A stretch of DNA of 64,000 bases. It comes from Vibrio hepatarius (GTDB lineage: Bacteria > Pseudomonadota > Gammaproteobacteria > Enterobacterales > Vibrionaceae). Position 1 is the first letter of the stretch. Every line of letters begins with the position of its first letter. A program made the translations under genes and the position numbers. Below are positions 39,423 through 48,721 of the stretch, piece by piece. Below the pieces are notes generated by a model. It was not told the origin of the DNA. It ran no database searches and was given only the letters and a program-made list of their open reading frames with translations. The stretch spans positions 20,768-84,767 of the forward strand of contig NZ_LHPI01000002.1 in the NCBI RefSeq assembly GCF_001274785.1, written 5' to 3'.

Positions 39423-40337
39423 ATGGATGATAGAGCCTTAAGATATTTCGAGGTGGTCGCTAAAACCAAAAGTATTCGTGCAGCGTCGGAGATTCTGCAC
39501 GTTTCGCCGTCGGCGATTAGCCGCAAAGTGGCTCAGCTAGAATCACAACTCGATGTGCAGTTACTCGACCGAATTGGTCGTGGGGTCAACCTGACTGAAT
39601 CGGGTCTTCGTTTGACCGAGTACATTCAAGACGTCAATCAGCGTAAAAACGACTTTATCTCGCAACTGTCAGAAATTGAGCACCTGCAATCGGGAACTCT
39701 GCGTATCTCAATCGGTGGCGGTTTTATCCCTGACTTGCTCAATAACGCGATTACACAGTTTTCGCGTTTGCATCCCGGGGTGAAGTTGGTACTGCAAGTG
39801 GGTGGTGGCGATGATGTTATCGATAGCATCAAGAACGAAGAATCGGACATCGGTTTACTGCTTAATGCCAAGCACGACCCAAAAGTCGACGTACTCTATT
39901 CCTGCGCTTTCCAAGAGTTGAGCTTATTGGTGCCAAACCATAGTCCTTGGGCTGCACTCGAGGTTTGCTCTCCTTCCCAACTGTCTGAGATCCCATTGGC
40001 GTTATTGACTGAATCGTTCAGTATCCGCCGTGCGGTGAACCTTTATGAAGCTCGCCAACAAATTCGCTTGAAGTCGATCATGGAGTGCAACTCCTTTGAA
40101 GCACTGAAAAACTTTGTTGAAGCTGGTCTCGGTGGAGCCTTGCTACCGAAAGTGTGTGTGGCGAAAGAGTTGCAGAATCACTGCTTTGTCGCGATTCCTG
40201 TCGAGGGGATGCATACTCTAGATACATCCGTTGACTTGGTGATGCGTAAGGGGCGATTGCAGAGCGGTTCAATCAAAGAAATGAAGTCGTGCATTATAAA
40301 TTGCATGAGTGCGTTTAACGCGACGCAGCCTCGTTAG
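39423..40337 (+). CDS. LysR-family regulator of the DUF3100/M20 cluster
   Basis: The 304-residue protein starts MDDRALRYFEVVAKTKSIRA and has the LysR helix-turn-helix SIRAASEILHVSPSAISRKV. The effector domain begins near residue 95 (GTLRISIGGGFIPDLLNNAI). It is 21 bases downstream of the M20 gene on the same strand, unusual for LysR regulators, which are often divergent, and suggests that it belongs to the same operon and controls it. The inducer may be the substrate of the hydrolase. Confidence 0.9.
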   Translation: MDDRALRYFEVVAKTKSIRAASEILHVSPSAISRKVAQLESQLDVQLLDRIGRGVNLTESGLRLTEYIQDVNQRKNDFISQLSEIEHLQSGTLRISIGGGFIPDLLNNAITQFSRLHPGVKLVLQVGGGDDVIDSIKNEESDIGLLLNAKHDPKVDVLYSCAFQELSLLVPNHSPWAALEVCSPSQLSEIPLALLTESFSIRRAVNLYEARQQIRLKSIMECNSFEALKNFVEAGLGGALLPKVCVAKELQNHCFVAIPVEGMHTLDTSVDLVMRKGRLQSGSIKEMKSCIINCMSAFNATQPR

Positions 40338-40465
40338 TCGTATCACACCCGTTTACGGGCCTTAACATAGCTATCTACTTGCTATTGTTAGGGAAATATT
40401 GCTATAACCAATAACTCATTCATAAGTGGTGGTTGTGTAATCGAGTACGCGACGAGGGATAGACA

Positions 40466-41437
40466 ATGAAGCTGCAGCAACTTCGCTATATTCGCGAAAT
40501 ACAGCGAAACGGATACAATATTTCATTAACTTCGCAGAAGTTATTCACTTCTCAGCCTGGGATCAGTAAGCAGGTTGCGCTGCTGGAAGATGAACTCGGC
40601 GTACAGATTTTTGAGCGACACGGTAAACATTTGTCCGGCCCGACCGAAATCGGCAAACAGATCATCCATGAAGCCAGTCAAATGCTGGAAATTGAAGACC
40701 GCATCAAAGCGATTTCAGCCAGCGTCTCTTCTCCGGAGCAAGGCCGCCTCAACATTTACACCACCAACGCGATTGCCAAATTCTTGTTACCAGAAAGCGT
40801 CCGCTACTTTATGAACCGCTACCCTAAAGTCTCGCTGCACATGGGGACGATTGAACCCGATACGCGAGGCAATACCCTGCCAACCGGTCCTTACGATTTT
40901 TCTATCGTGGCTCAAGATGTTGATGAGCAGATGGATCTGGCGATGCTGCCTGCTTATAAATGGTCATTGAGCTTGATTGTGCCGTCTGACCACCCGCTGG
41001 CGACGGCAGAAACGGTCACTCTTGAGCAAATCGCTCAGGAAAAGCTGATCAGTTACGAGCTGAAATCGACCGGACGCATTGCGATTGACAATGCCTTTGC
41101 CCAGCGCGGCCTAGATCCGCAATACATCGTGACCGCTATGGACGTGGATGTGATCAAAGAGTACGTCAGTATGGGCGTAGGTATCGGCATTATCGCGTCG
41201 GTTGCGACCCACTCGATGAGCAGCTCGATTACTGTACGTTCGCTTGAAGGGTTAATTCCAGATTGTTACGCATGGCTTTGCTACAGCAAAAACATTTATT
41301 TACAGCGCTACATGTATGACTTTATCGAGAAGTTCGCGCCGCATTTGACCCGTTCGGTGATCGAAGAAACCGCGCACATGTCGAAGTCCGAACTGATGAA
41401 GTGGTTCGAAGACGTTCAGTTGCTCACTTATCGATAG
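40466..41437 (+). CDS. CysB-like LysR-family regulator
   Basis: The 323-residue protein begins MKLQQLRYIREIQRNGYNIS and has helix-turn-helix LTSQKLFTSQPGISKQVALL and LGVQIFERHGKHLSGPT, the CysB/Cbl pattern. Length fits CysB (324), but several positions differ from what I expect for vibrio CysB (REIQRNGYN instead of a VEVVNHN-like start), so it may be a paralogue. CysB-type proteins control sulfur assimilation and bind acetylserine or sulfate. It faces the DUF2860 gene across a shared terminator. Confidence 0.85.
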   Translation: MKLQQLRYIREIQRNGYNISLTSQKLFTSQPGISKQVALLEDELGVQIFERHGKHLSGPTEIGKQIIHEASQMLEIEDRIKAISASVSSPEQGRLNIYTTNAIAKFLLPESVRYFMNRYPKVSLHMGTIEPDTRGNTLPTGPYDFSIVAQDVDEQMDLAMLPAYKWSLSLIVPSDHPLATAETVTLEQIAQEKLISYELKSTGRIAIDNAFAQRGLDPQYIVTAMDVDVIKEYVSMGVGIGIIASVATHSMSSSITVRSLEGLIPDCYAWLCYSKNIYLQRYMYDFIEKFAPHLTRSVIEETAHMSKSELMKWFEDVQLLTYR

Positions 41438-41458
41438 GAGCAGTCTGCTGATCGAGTT

Positions 41459-41490
41459 GAAAACCACCTGATTGCAGGTGGTTTTTTCTT
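41459..41490. terminator. Bidirectional terminator between CysB-like gene and DUF2860 gene
   Basis: AAACCACCTG and CAGGTGGTTT pair around ATTG (41461-41484), with Ts on the right and As on the left. Confidence 0.88.
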
Positions 41491-41496
41491 ACCGGT

Positions 41497-42477
41497 TTAG
41501 AAGTGGTAACTCATCCCCACCGTGGTTAAAAACTGGCTCTTGTCGTAGAACTCGATATCAGAATCGGTATTTTTGTAGCCCGCCAGAGAAATCACAGACC
41601 AATCTTGCCAATCGCCGCTCAGACGGTATTCATACGCAGCAAACAAGCTATAAATGTTCTCGTCACGCTTTTTATTAAACAGCGGGTTTTTCTCATCAAA
41701 TGAACGGTTAGTGTAGCCCGCGGTAATCGCCAGTTTGTGGTGGTCAAACAAGGCGGCATATGTCGCTTCTGCTCTCACTGAGTCGCTAGAATTTGCGTCG
41801 CCGTCCGCATCGGTCGAGGTGTAAGTCAGCGTTGGAACAAGGTAGCTCGATTCGTTTAATGCAACGCGATAGCTACCCCTGACTAAATACCAGTCTAGGT
41901 CGCGATCCAGCAACTTAGATTGCGCTTGAGAAAGCTGGGTTGTACCCGATAGTTCATCGTCCACTTCGCGGGTGCCATAAGCAGTATCTAGGCTAAAGTT
42001 CGAGCCATTAATGTTGCTGAGCTTGAGTCGATACGCCATGCCGTCTTCATCGGTTTTGTGGCGCTTTTCGCCTTCCACAAACGGGTCTTCCCATACTTCA
42101 CGCGACATCACGCTGGGTAACACAGACACATCGACGATGGTACCGGAGCTCAGTTGCTGTTTGTAGCCCACCTCCAACGCCAGTGCGCCTACGGCAATAT
42201 CTTCGCGTGATGTACCGACGTACACCTGCTTATCTAGTTCAGGGCCAAATGTGTAGGCGAGGTTACCGAGTGGAATAATCACTCCGCGAGAATCGGTCGA
42301 CGCGTCTTGGTTGAGGCCGTTGATGCGTTTGTCGGCTTTGGTATCAAAGTTGGATTTGGACGACACGTAGCCAGCACTTACCGCCACTTCGCCGCTTATT
42401 CCGGAATGTTGAGCCAATTTCGCCATACAGGGCGATGCCGCCAGCGCGAAAATGAACAATGTGTGTTGAGCTTTCAT
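41497..42477 (-). CDS. DUF2860 outer-membrane beta-barrel protein
   Basis: I place the start at ATG 42477 (MKAQHTLFIFALAASPCMAK), which gives a signal peptide of about 19 residues; a longer ORF adds 13 unlikely codons. The mature 300-odd residues are a succession of alternating beta-strand patterns ending in a terminal phenylalanine (TTVGMSYHF), the usual signal for BAM assembly. The sequence looks like the DUF2860 family found in vibrios. Its substrate is unknown. It stands alone between converging and diverging neighbours. Confidence 0.85.
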   Translation of the reverse strand: MKAQHTLFIFALAASPCMAKLAQHSGISGEVAVSAGYVSSKSNFDTKADKRINGLNQDASTDSRGVIIPLGNLAYTFGPELDKQVYVGTSREDIAVGALALEVGYKQQLSSGTIVDVSVLPSVMSREVWEDPFVEGEKRHKTDEDGMAYRLKLSNINGSNFSLDTAYGTREVDDELSGTTQLSQAQSKLLDRDLDWYLVRGSYRVALNESSYLVPTLTYTSTDADGDANSSDSVRAEATYAALFDHHKLAITAGYTNRSFDEKNPLFNKKRDENIYSLFAAYEYRLSGDWQDWSVISLAGYKNTDSDIEFYDKSQFLTTVGMSYHF

Positions 42478-42721
42478 GGTTGCTTCCGTTGGGAATTTTT
42501 TATAATCGTGGAACACTACGGCAAGGAAACGAAACTAATCAGACCATCTGCGTAATGATTCCAAAGTCGTTTTGGATTCGTATAATTACACACTGTTTTA
42601 TTTCTAACGAAGTAAATAAATATGAATTATGTTGTTGGCTACTTAAGTCCATGTACATCAATGCTTTGTTAAAAATATAAATATTTATTGGGCTGTTGTT
42701 AGAGTTTTATTGGTTGGTATT

Positions 42722-43606
42722 ATGTTGGCGCTTTTGTTTTTTGTCCTTAATAGCCTTGTGGTTATTGTTAACTCGGTAATATGCTCAGTCGTGATATGCA
42801 TCATTGCACTTGTTAAGGTGCTACTACCGAGCCCCAAGCTAAAAGCCAACGCGACGTCGGTTGCTAATCAAGTGATGTGGTTATGGGCAACGATTAATGC
42901 CAAAGTGCTGGCGCTGACCAACCATGTTGAGTGGGATATTGAAGGTGGTGAAGAGCTCAAGCAAGATGGATGGTATTTGCTGATCAGCAACCATTTGAGC
43001 TGGACCGATATCGTTGTGCTTTGTTGTGTGTTTAAAGACCGTATCCCGATGCCAAAGTTTTTCCTTAAACAGCAACTGATGTATATCCCGTTTCTGGGGA
43101 TGGCATGTTGGGCGTTGGACATGCCGTTTATGCGTCGTTACTCGCGCGAATATCTTATCCGTCACCCTGAAAAACGTGGGCAAGACTTACTGACAACACG
43201 TCGTTCGTGCGAGAAATTCAAATACACGCCGACTACGGTGGTGAACTACGTCGAAGGCACGCGCTTTACCCGTGAAAAGCAGCGTAGCAGCAAAGCTGGA
43301 TACCAATACCTGCTGCAACCCAAAACCGGTGGCATCGCTTATACGTTAGCGGCGATGGGAGACCAATTTGAGAACATTATTGATGTTACCTTGGCGTATC
43401 CTGAAAACACCGATAAGCCCTTTAAAGATATGTTGATGGGGCGAATGACGAAGATTGTCGTGCGTACCCAAGTATTGCCTATTGATGAGCACGTGCGAGG
43501 CGATTACTTTAACGATAAGCCGTTTAAGCGTCAGTTCCAGCAATGGTTGTCGTCACTTTGGCAAGACAAAGATTTGCTATTGCAGAAGATTTACCAAAGC
43601 AAATAA
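42722..43606 (+). CDS. yihG: Acyltransferase YihG (PlsC/LPLAT family)
   Basis: The 294-residue protein has an N-terminal membrane helix, then acyltransferase motif I NHLSWTD (NHX4D), motif II near FLKQQLMYIPFLG and motif III VEGTRFT. E. coli YihG transfers polyunsaturated or other acyl chains to lysophosphatidic acid, minor PlsC activity. Start ATG 42722 is chosen; a TTG four codons upstream (42710) is also possible, as neither has a strong ribosome site. It converges with dsbA, as in the E. coli yihD-srkA-dsbA-yihF-yihG neighbourhood. Confidence 0.9.
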   Translation: MLALLFFVLNSLVVIVNSVICSVVICIIALVKVLLPSPKLKANATSVANQVMWLWATINAKVLALTNHVEWDIEGGEELKQDGWYLLISNHLSWTDIVVLCCVFKDRIPMPKFFLKQQLMYIPFLGMACWALDMPFMRRYSREYLIRHPEKRGQDLLTTRRSCEKFKYTPTTVVNYVEGTRFTREKQRSSKAGYQYLLQPKTGGIAYTLAAMGDQFENIIDVTLAYPENTDKPFKDMLMGRMTKIVVRTQVLPIDEHVRGDYFNDKPFKRQFQQWLSSLWQDKDLLLQKIYQSK

Positions 43607-43632
43607 AAAAGGGAGCATCATGCTCCCTTTCT
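43605..43632. terminator. Bidirectional terminator between yihG and dsbA
   Basis: GGGAGCA and TGCTCCC pair around TCA (43611-43627), with As before and Ts after. Confidence 0.85.
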
Positions 43633-43650
43633 CGTCTATCGCTAATAGTG

Positions 43651-44250
43651 TTATTTGGTTAGCAGGTAGTTGACCAAGTCGAAGTACTCATCCATCGTTT
43701 TGATGCTTTGTGCTTGAACTAGGTACTTGTTGTTCACGACTACCGCTGGAACACCAGACAGGCCGCTGTCTTTAAATTGCTTGTCGAAGCGGCGAACCAT
43801 TGAATCTACCGCAAAGCCGTTGAATGCCGCGTCAAATTTCTTGCCGTCGATACCTTCGTCAACGAACATCTGACGTAACTCGTCGTTGTTCTTCGGTGCT
43901 TTACGCATGTTGTGGATGCGGTTAAACATCACAGGTACCATCTTGTCTTCTGCTTTTAGCACAACCATGGTCGCGTAAGCTTTGCTCATTGACTCGCCCA
44001 TGTTGCCACCCATGAAAGACACGTGGTTTTTCTGGAATTTCGCGTTTTCTGGCAGCTTCGCTTTCAACTGCTGGATGATTGGTTCAAATGAATTACAGTG
44101 TGGGCAGTAAAAAGAGAAGAACTCAGTAACAGTTGGTTTTGATGAAGCTTCTAGATCAAGAACCTTGTAGTGCTGACCTTCTTTAAATTGCGCTGCATGA
44201 GCAGAAAGGCTCAGCATAAGTGTTGCTACTAGGGCAAACAGCTTTTTCAT
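43651..44250 (-). CDS. dsbA: Periplasmic thiol:disulfide oxidoreductase DsbA
   Basis: Start ATG 44250 has GGAG nine bases upstream. [20 protein letters not shown] is a clear signal peptide. The active site CPHC is at residues 49-52 in [13 protein letters not shown], and the cis-proline loop is [12 protein letters not shown]. DsbA introduces disulfides into exported proteins and is re-oxidised by DsbB. It is downstream of srkA on the same strand, the operon known from E. coli, where it is partly Cpx-controlled. Confidence 0.97.
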   Translation of the reverse strand: MKKLFALVATLMLSLSAHAAQFKEGQHYKVLDLEASSKPTVTEFFSFYCPHCNSFEPIIQQLKAKLPENAKFQKNHVSFMGGNMGESMSKAYATMVVLKAEDKMVPVMFNRIHNMRKAPKNNDELRQMFVDEGIDGKKFDAAFNGFAVDSMVRRFDKQFKDSGLSGVPAVVVNNKYLVQAQSIKTMDEYFDLVNYLLTK

Positions 44251-44281
44251 TGGTGACTCCATTTTCTCGTTATTTCGTTTG

Positions 44282-45268
44282 TTACCACTGTGGCATCAGA
44301 GAGAGTGGTGGCTCGTTTAATGCCGAAATCTGCTCTTTGAAAGCAAGTACTTGGCTTTCCCAGTATTTTGGATCATCGAACCAAGGGAAAGCGATAGGAA
44401 AAGCAGGATCCTGCCATCTTTTTGCTAACCATGCCATATAGTGGACCATACGTAGACCACGTAAAGGTTCAATAAGTTTCAATTCGTTAACATTAAAATC
44501 GTTAAACTCTTGATACGCTTCCAGAATGGTGTCCAACTGCATCACTTTCTCGGCGCGCTCACCACTGAGCATCATCCAAAGATCTTGTACAGCGGGGCCG
44601 TTGCGCGAATCGTCCAGATCGACAAACATCGGTCCGTCACGCCATAAAATGTTGCCCGGATGACAGTCGCCATGAACGCGAATGATATTGGTGGACGAAT
44701 TCCAATGGGTTTCCAGCGACTTGATCAGTAAGTCGAGGTCGTTGAAAAACGCGTTTTCCAGATGCATCGGGATAAACGGTGAGTTTTGCAGTAACTCACG
44801 GGGTTGATAAAGGTACTCGTCTAAACCAATCGTCGGGCGGTGCTTAAATGGTGTGCGCGCACCCACCTTGTGGATACGGCCAAGAAAACGACCGACACCT
44901 TCTAGCTGATCGAGATTATCCACTTCAAACTGACGTCCACCGACACTGGCAAACAGAGCAAACAGATAACCTTGGTAGTGATGCAAGGTTTGTCCGTTGA
45001 GTTTGACCGGCGGCGCAACCGGAATATCGGCTTCAATCAGCTCGTGGGTAAAGTCGTGCTCTTCTTGAATTTGCGCCTGACTCCAACGTTCAGGTCGATA
45101 GAATTTCACCACGTAGCGCTGACGCTCTTCGTCGGTGAACTGATAGACGCGGTTTTCGTAGCTGTTGAGCGGCAAGAACCCAGACTCAGCGCGAATGCCA
45201 ACACTCTCTAGGGCATACCACATAAAATCGGGCGTTAAGGCATCAAAGTTAAAAGCTTGTTGGGTCAT
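44282..45268 (-). CDS. srkA: Stress response serine/threonine kinase SrkA (YihE/RdoA)
   Basis: The 328-residue protein from ATG 45268 ([20 protein letters not shown]) has the kinase-like fold with catalytic loop [15 protein letters not shown] and the metal-binding [10 protein letters not shown]. SrkA counteracts stress-induced death in E. coli. Oddly, an intrinsic terminator (45274-45300) ends five bases before this ATG, leaving no ribosome site. A longer frame begins at 45304 inside the hairpin. So srkA may be translated from a leaderless or very short mRNA, or by read-through. Confidence 0.93.
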   Translation of the reverse strand: MTQQAFNFDALTPDFMWYALESVGIRAESGFLPLNSYENRVYQFTDEERQRYVVKFYRPERWSQAQIQEEHDFTHELIEADIPVAPPVKLNGQTLHHYQGYLFALFASVGGRQFEVDNLDQLEGVGRFLGRIHKVGARTPFKHRPTIGLDEYLYQPRELLQNSPFIPMHLENAFFNDLDLLIKSLETHWNSSTNIIRVHGDCHPGNILWRDGPMFVDLDDSRNGPAVQDLWMMLSGERAEKVMQLDTILEAYQEFNDFNVNELKLIEPLRGLRMVHYMAWLAKRWQDPAFPIAFPWFDDPKYWESQVLAFKEQISALNEPPLSLMPQW

Positions 45269-45273
45269 AAAAT

Positions 45274-45300
45274 AAAAAAGGCTCATTGCTGAGCCTTTTT
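45274..45300 (-). terminator. Terminator after ccoG, abutting srkA
   Basis: GGCTCA and TGAGCC pair around TTGC (45280-45295). On the minus strand the U-run (TTTTTTATTTT) ends directly at the srkA start codon. Confidence 0.85.
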
Positions 45301-45320
45301 CCATGATGGGGTAGAAATCG

Positions 45321-46739
45321 TCAGAGCTTCTTAATGAAGCGGCTTTCTACTTCAATAGTAAAGTCTTCGCTATCCGACAGTATAAACTGAATTGTCGCCA
45401 CGGACGAAGTGAGATTGTCTGGGTTGACGCCCAAGCTCATCGGCAAGTTAAGCACCTCACCCGGTGCGACCTGAACGGTTTGCTTGCCGTACCAAGACAC
45501 ATCACTCAGACCTTCAACATTCAAGTTATAGGTTTGAGTTTGTTGGGTTTTGTTGATGATTTTCAGCGTGTAGGTGTTTTCTACTTCACCAGACGTGTTG
45601 ACGCGGAACAGTTGGTTACGGTCACGAATGACGCTTAGACCTGCTGGGTCGACCGCGGCAATTTGTGCGAAGAATAGGCCAATCATCACGAGCAACACTG
45701 CGCCGTAGCCAAGTAATTTCGGACGCATCACCTTGGTGTGTTTACCAGACAGGCGGTGCTCGGTGGTGTAGCTGATCAGGCCTTTTTCATAGCCCATGCG
45801 CTCCATCGTGTTGTCACACGCGTCGATACACGCGCCACAGTTGATACATTCGTACTGCAGACCGTCACGAATATCGATCCCGGTTGGACAAACCTGAACA
45901 CACAAATCACAGTCAATACAGTCACCTAAGCCAAGTGCTTTCGGGTCCGCTTTACGTGAACGTGGACCACGAGTTTCACCACGTTTGGTGTCGTAGCCGA
46001 CGATAAACGTGTCTTTGTCGAACATTGCCGACTGGAAACGCGCGTATGGGCACATGTGTATACACATAATTGAGCGCATCCAGCCCGCGTTGCCATAAGT
46101 ACACGCAGCGAAAAATAGCACCCAAAAAACCGGCCAGAAGTCGGCGTTAAAGGTAAAGAAGTCGACCACTAGATCACGGATTGGCACAAAGTAACCCGCA
46201 AAGGTAAAGCCTGTTGCCAATGCGATTGCCCACCAGGCTAGATGTTTCAAGCCTTTGCGCATCGCTAGGTTTGCGGTCAGCTTGTTGGAATCTTGCTTGC
46301 GACGTTTGTTGGCGCTGCCTTCCAATTTCTCTTCAAACCAGATGTACATAAAGGTCCAGACGGTTTGCGGGCAGAGATAGCCACACCAGACACGGCCTAA
46401 AAAGGTCGTCAGGAAGAACAAACCAAACGCCGAGATCATAAACAGCAGTGCCAGCAGCGTTAAGTCTTGTGGATAAAGAGTGGTGCCGAAAAAGTTGAAT
46501 TGTTGCTGACCGATGTCGAGTAGGATCGCTTGGCGGTCACCGTAAGGAATCCATGGTATCGCAGCAAACAAGACCAACAAGAACCAGCCACCGTAGCGAC
46601 GCAGCTTTTGAAAAGTCCCTTTACTTTCACGTACGTAAATACGGTTACTCGGGTTAAATCGGTCGCCGTTGGTTTTGTGAGTTTTTGGGTTGAATGTTTT
46701 GGGAGTCACATCTTTGATATCGATTTTATCCTGACTCAT
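45321..46739 (-). CDS. ccoG: Cytochrome c oxidase accessory protein CcoG (RdxA/FixG)
   Basis: The 472-residue membrane protein has about five helices and two ferredoxin-type clusters: CIDCDLCVQVCPTGIDI and CINCGACIDACDN. An Ig-like C-terminal domain follows the last helix (about residues 370-472). By family knowledge CcoG supports copper insertion into cbb3 oxidase by reducing Cu(II). The ribosome site GAAGGAAG is good. The ccoNOPQ genes are not in this window. In E. coli yihD and srkA are adjacent; here ccoG sits between them. Confidence 0.95.
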   Translation of the reverse strand: MSQDKIDIKDVTPKTFNPKTHKTNGDRFNPSNRIYVRESKGTFQKLRRYGGWFLLVLFAAIPWIPYGDRQAILLDIGQQQFNFFGTTLYPQDLTLLALLFMISAFGLFFLTTFLGRVWCGYLCPQTVWTFMYIWFEEKLEGSANKRRKQDSNKLTANLAMRKGLKHLAWWAIALATGFTFAGYFVPIRDLVVDFFTFNADFWPVFWVLFFAACTYGNAGWMRSIMCIHMCPYARFQSAMFDKDTFIVGYDTKRGETRGPRSRKADPKALGLGDCIDCDLCVQVCPTGIDIRDGLQYECINCGACIDACDNTMERMGYEKGLISYTTEHRLSGKHTKVMRPKLLGYGAVLLVMIGLFFAQIAAVDPAGLSVIRDRNQLFRVNTSGEVENTYTLKIINKTQQTQTYNLNVEGLSDVSWYGKQTVQVAPGEVLNLPMSLGVNPDNLTSSVATIQFILSDSEDFTIEVESRFIKKL

Positions 46740-46952
46740 TACGCTTCCTTCTTAGGCTGTGCGGTGTGATTTATGGTGTTCACACTCTTGTTTGACATTG
46801 CTTGTCGATACTTTAGTAAATTCTTATAGACGGCGATTATATACGCTATAACAATTCTATTTCTTTAAGGCTATCAACCTTTAACAACAAAGGTCAGTAC
46901 AGTTATATGAATAAATGACCTAACAGTATGATGTTGGTATATGAATTGGGTA

Positions 46953-46978
46953 TAAAAAGGGCGACCATTAGGCCGCCC
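46953..46978 (-). terminator. Terminator after yihD
   Basis: On the minus strand GGGCGGCC and GGTCGCCC pair around TAAT with one G-U, followed by TTTTTATA. Confidence 0.82.
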
Positions 46979-46994
46979 ATTCGACTGGATTCGA

Positions 46995-47261
46995 TCAGTC
47001 TATGATGCCACGAGCTCTTAAGAGTGCGGTTTTGAAGTCGTCTTCTTGGTCTTTTTTCAATCCCGGGATCATTTCGTCTTTTTCGCTGTTACGCATCTTA
47101 AGGTGGTAGATCAGTACGTCGTCAGTGAGATCGTCCAGTTTACCTTGGTAGCCCGCTTCGTCTGCTAGCTTCACGATGAACTGTAGCAGGTTTAGCTGTT
47201 GGTCTTTTTGCCACTCCGGCTCGAGTAGCTCGAGTAACTCTTCAATTCGATGGCATTTCAT
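46995..47261 (-). CDS. yihD: YihD family protein (DUF1040)
   Basis: The 88-residue protein from ATG 47261 ([20 protein letters not shown]) has a GGAG ribosome site and matches YihD of E. coli through most of its length, especially [23 protein letters not shown] and [11 protein letters not shown]. It is a small cytoplasmic, acidic, helical protein; the function is unknown. It is the first in the yihD-(ccoG)-srkA-dsbA neighbourhood. Confidence 0.93.
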   Translation of the reverse strand: MKCHRIEELLELLEPEWQKDQQLNLLQFIVKLADEAGYQGKLDDLTDDVLIYHLKMRNSEKDEMIPGLKKDQEDDFKTALLRARGIID

Positions 47262-47328
47262 CGCTTTCTCCACAGTTTTTGTAATGATTTGCCATTAAAG
47301 GTATCAAATTGACGGGTTGAATATAAGA

Positions 47329-47358
47329 AAAAAGCGCAGAGTGATCTGCGCTTTTTAA
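47329..47358. terminator. Strong terminator between yihD and the 55-residue ORF
   Basis: AAAGCGCAGA and TCTGCGCTTT are perfect arms around GTGA (47331-47354); the minus-strand side ends TTTTTTCTTA, so it suits a transcript from the small ORF to its right. Confidence 0.88.
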
Positions 47359-47526
47359 TTAAGCTGCTTGAACAACTTTCGCACGAGAAGACATTAACAG
47401 CGCTGTCTTTTCTACCAAAGTCATTGTAGGAGCTGCTTTTTTTGCCGTTGGAGCAGCAACAAAGCCACTACGACGACGCATCGCACTTGTGTTCGTGTGC
47501 GAAAACCTGACGGTCATTGGTCGCAT
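47359..47526 (-). CDS. Putative small basic protein, 55 residues (unknown)
   Basis: On the minus strand ATG 47526 opens MRPMTVRFSHTNTSAMRRRS, then GFVAAPTAKKAAPTMTLVEK and TALLMSSRAKVVQAA. An inner start at 47517 is also possible. The composition is rich in Arg, Lys, Ala and Thr. Support comes from the context: a perfect terminator two bases after the stop, a folded leader upstream and a candidate promoter. The ribosome site (TTAGGT) is weak. I recognise no family. It could be a small structural or RNA-binding protein, or the leader of an RNA regulator. Confidence 0.5.
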   Translation of the reverse strand: MRPMTVRFSHTNTSAMRRRSGFVAAPTAKKAAPTMTLVEKTALLMSSRAKVVQAA

Positions 47527-47543
47527 CGAATTACCTAACTGCC

Positions 47544-47662
47544 AGGCACATCCATTGCCAATGTAATGGCCTAGATAATTATGAGTTGAGCTTCATTGCT
47601 GAAGGTTCGCTCTTTTTGGCCTTCGCCAATCCAAATAATTAACTAGGAATAACGATATGCAA
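47544..47662 (-). promoter_or_regulatory. Structured 5' leader and candidate promoter of the 55-residue ORF
   Basis: Hairpins are seen at 47544-47572 (AGGC/GCCT with inner CATT-GCC-AATG), 47588-47612 (GAGC/GCTC with TTCA/TGAA) and a GAAGG/CCTTC pair at 47601-47623. On the minus strand TTGCAT (47657-47662) and AATTAT (47635-47640) are 16 bases apart. The rest of the gap up to 47836 shows nothing clear. Confidence 0.4.
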
Positions 47663-47836
47663 GCACATCAATAACTAGATTAGCACCAAGATTTCAATTG
47701 ATCGATATCTAATCGTATTTGCAGTGTGTTGCACGCTACAATTATGTGAGAAACGTACTAGCAGTAAGACAGTATCGCAGATTAGTATGGTACTTTAAGC
47801 ATATCGTCTGGTATTGAATGTGCTAAGGAGGAGTGA

Positions 47837-48634
47837 ATGTCGTTATTCAAGAAAACCCTTGCTAGCTTTGGGATTGGTTCAGCAAAAGTGGACTCTGTCC
47901 TCAAGCAAGAGGTGCTTTATCCCGGCCAGAAAGTGAATATCACCATTCACGTTTATGGCGGTGCGACGGCGCAAGAGATCGATAACATCGATTTGAAGCT
48001 ATATTGCCGCTATATCAAGGAAGTTCCGGCCAATAATGAAAGAAGTCATCACGATGGCGGCAGTATGCGTCGTGTGCCAACCAGCTATGTTTTAGCGAAA
48101 TGGACTCTGCCGTATGCCTTTACTATTCAGCCGGGTGAAGAGCGTGATTTTGACGTTGAGTTGGATGTGCCGTGGAATACGCCAGTGACTATTGGTGATT
48201 CCAAAGTATGGCTGGAAACCGGATTGGATATCGCCAAGGCAAAAGACCCAAGCGATAAAGACATTTTGACTGTGCGACCAGACCCGTTACTCGACGCGAT
48301 TTTTACCGCGTTGGAAGACCAAGGGCTGCGAATTCGACAGGTTGAATGCGAAGCGGTCAAAGGTTTCGAGTTACCGTTTGTGCAAGAGTTTGAATTTGTG
48401 CCGACGACTGGGCCGTTTCATGGCCGCTGGCGTGAACTAGAAATCGTCGCGTATCGCAGTGAAGACGAACTGAAAATGTGGTTCGAAATCGATAGGCACC
48501 GCGAAGGGGCAAAAGGTATGTTGGCCAGCCTGCTTGGTCGAAGTGAGCTGAAACGCCAGCTCTCAATCCCGTTAAATAGCTCGCCAGCCGAAGTCGGTCA
48601 GCAAGTGTTGCAGTATCTCGACGAACACTCTTAA
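47837..48634 (+). CDS. Spo0M-like (SpoOM) arrestin-fold protein
   Basis: The 265-residue protein has a strong AAGGAGGAG ribosome site. It begins MSLFKKTLASFGIGSAKVDS, with VLKQEVLYPGQKVNITIHVY and WTLPYAFTIQPGEERDFDVE, typical of the Spo0M family, which has an arrestin-like beta fold. In Bacillus it modulates sporulation; in non-sporulating bacteria it is linked to cell division or signalling, but its role is unknown. It starts a plus-strand pair with the hemolysin III gene (48722) 87 bases later. Confidence 0.9.
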   Translation: MSLFKKTLASFGIGSAKVDSVLKQEVLYPGQKVNITIHVYGGATAQEIDNIDLKLYCRYIKEVPANNERSHHDGGSMRRVPTSYVLAKWTLPYAFTIQPGEERDFDVELDVPWNTPVTIGDSKVWLETGLDIAKAKDPSDKDILTVRPDPLLDAIFTALEDQGLRIRQVECEAVKGFELPFVQEFEFVPTTGPFHGRWRELEIVAYRSEDELKMWFEIDRHREGAKGMLASLLGRSELKRQLSIPLNSSPAEVGQQVLQYLDEHS

Positions 48635-48721
48635 CCGAATCTTAATTATTTTAAGCTTACAAGTGTAAGCTGAATATGCCATACTCCGGAATGATTGATC
48701 GATTCTGGAGTGTGCGCACCC

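Noticed and set aside
40466..41437. Calling this gene cysB outright
   Set aside because: The N-terminal residues deviate from the vibrio CysB pattern I know, so a paralogue cannot be excluded.
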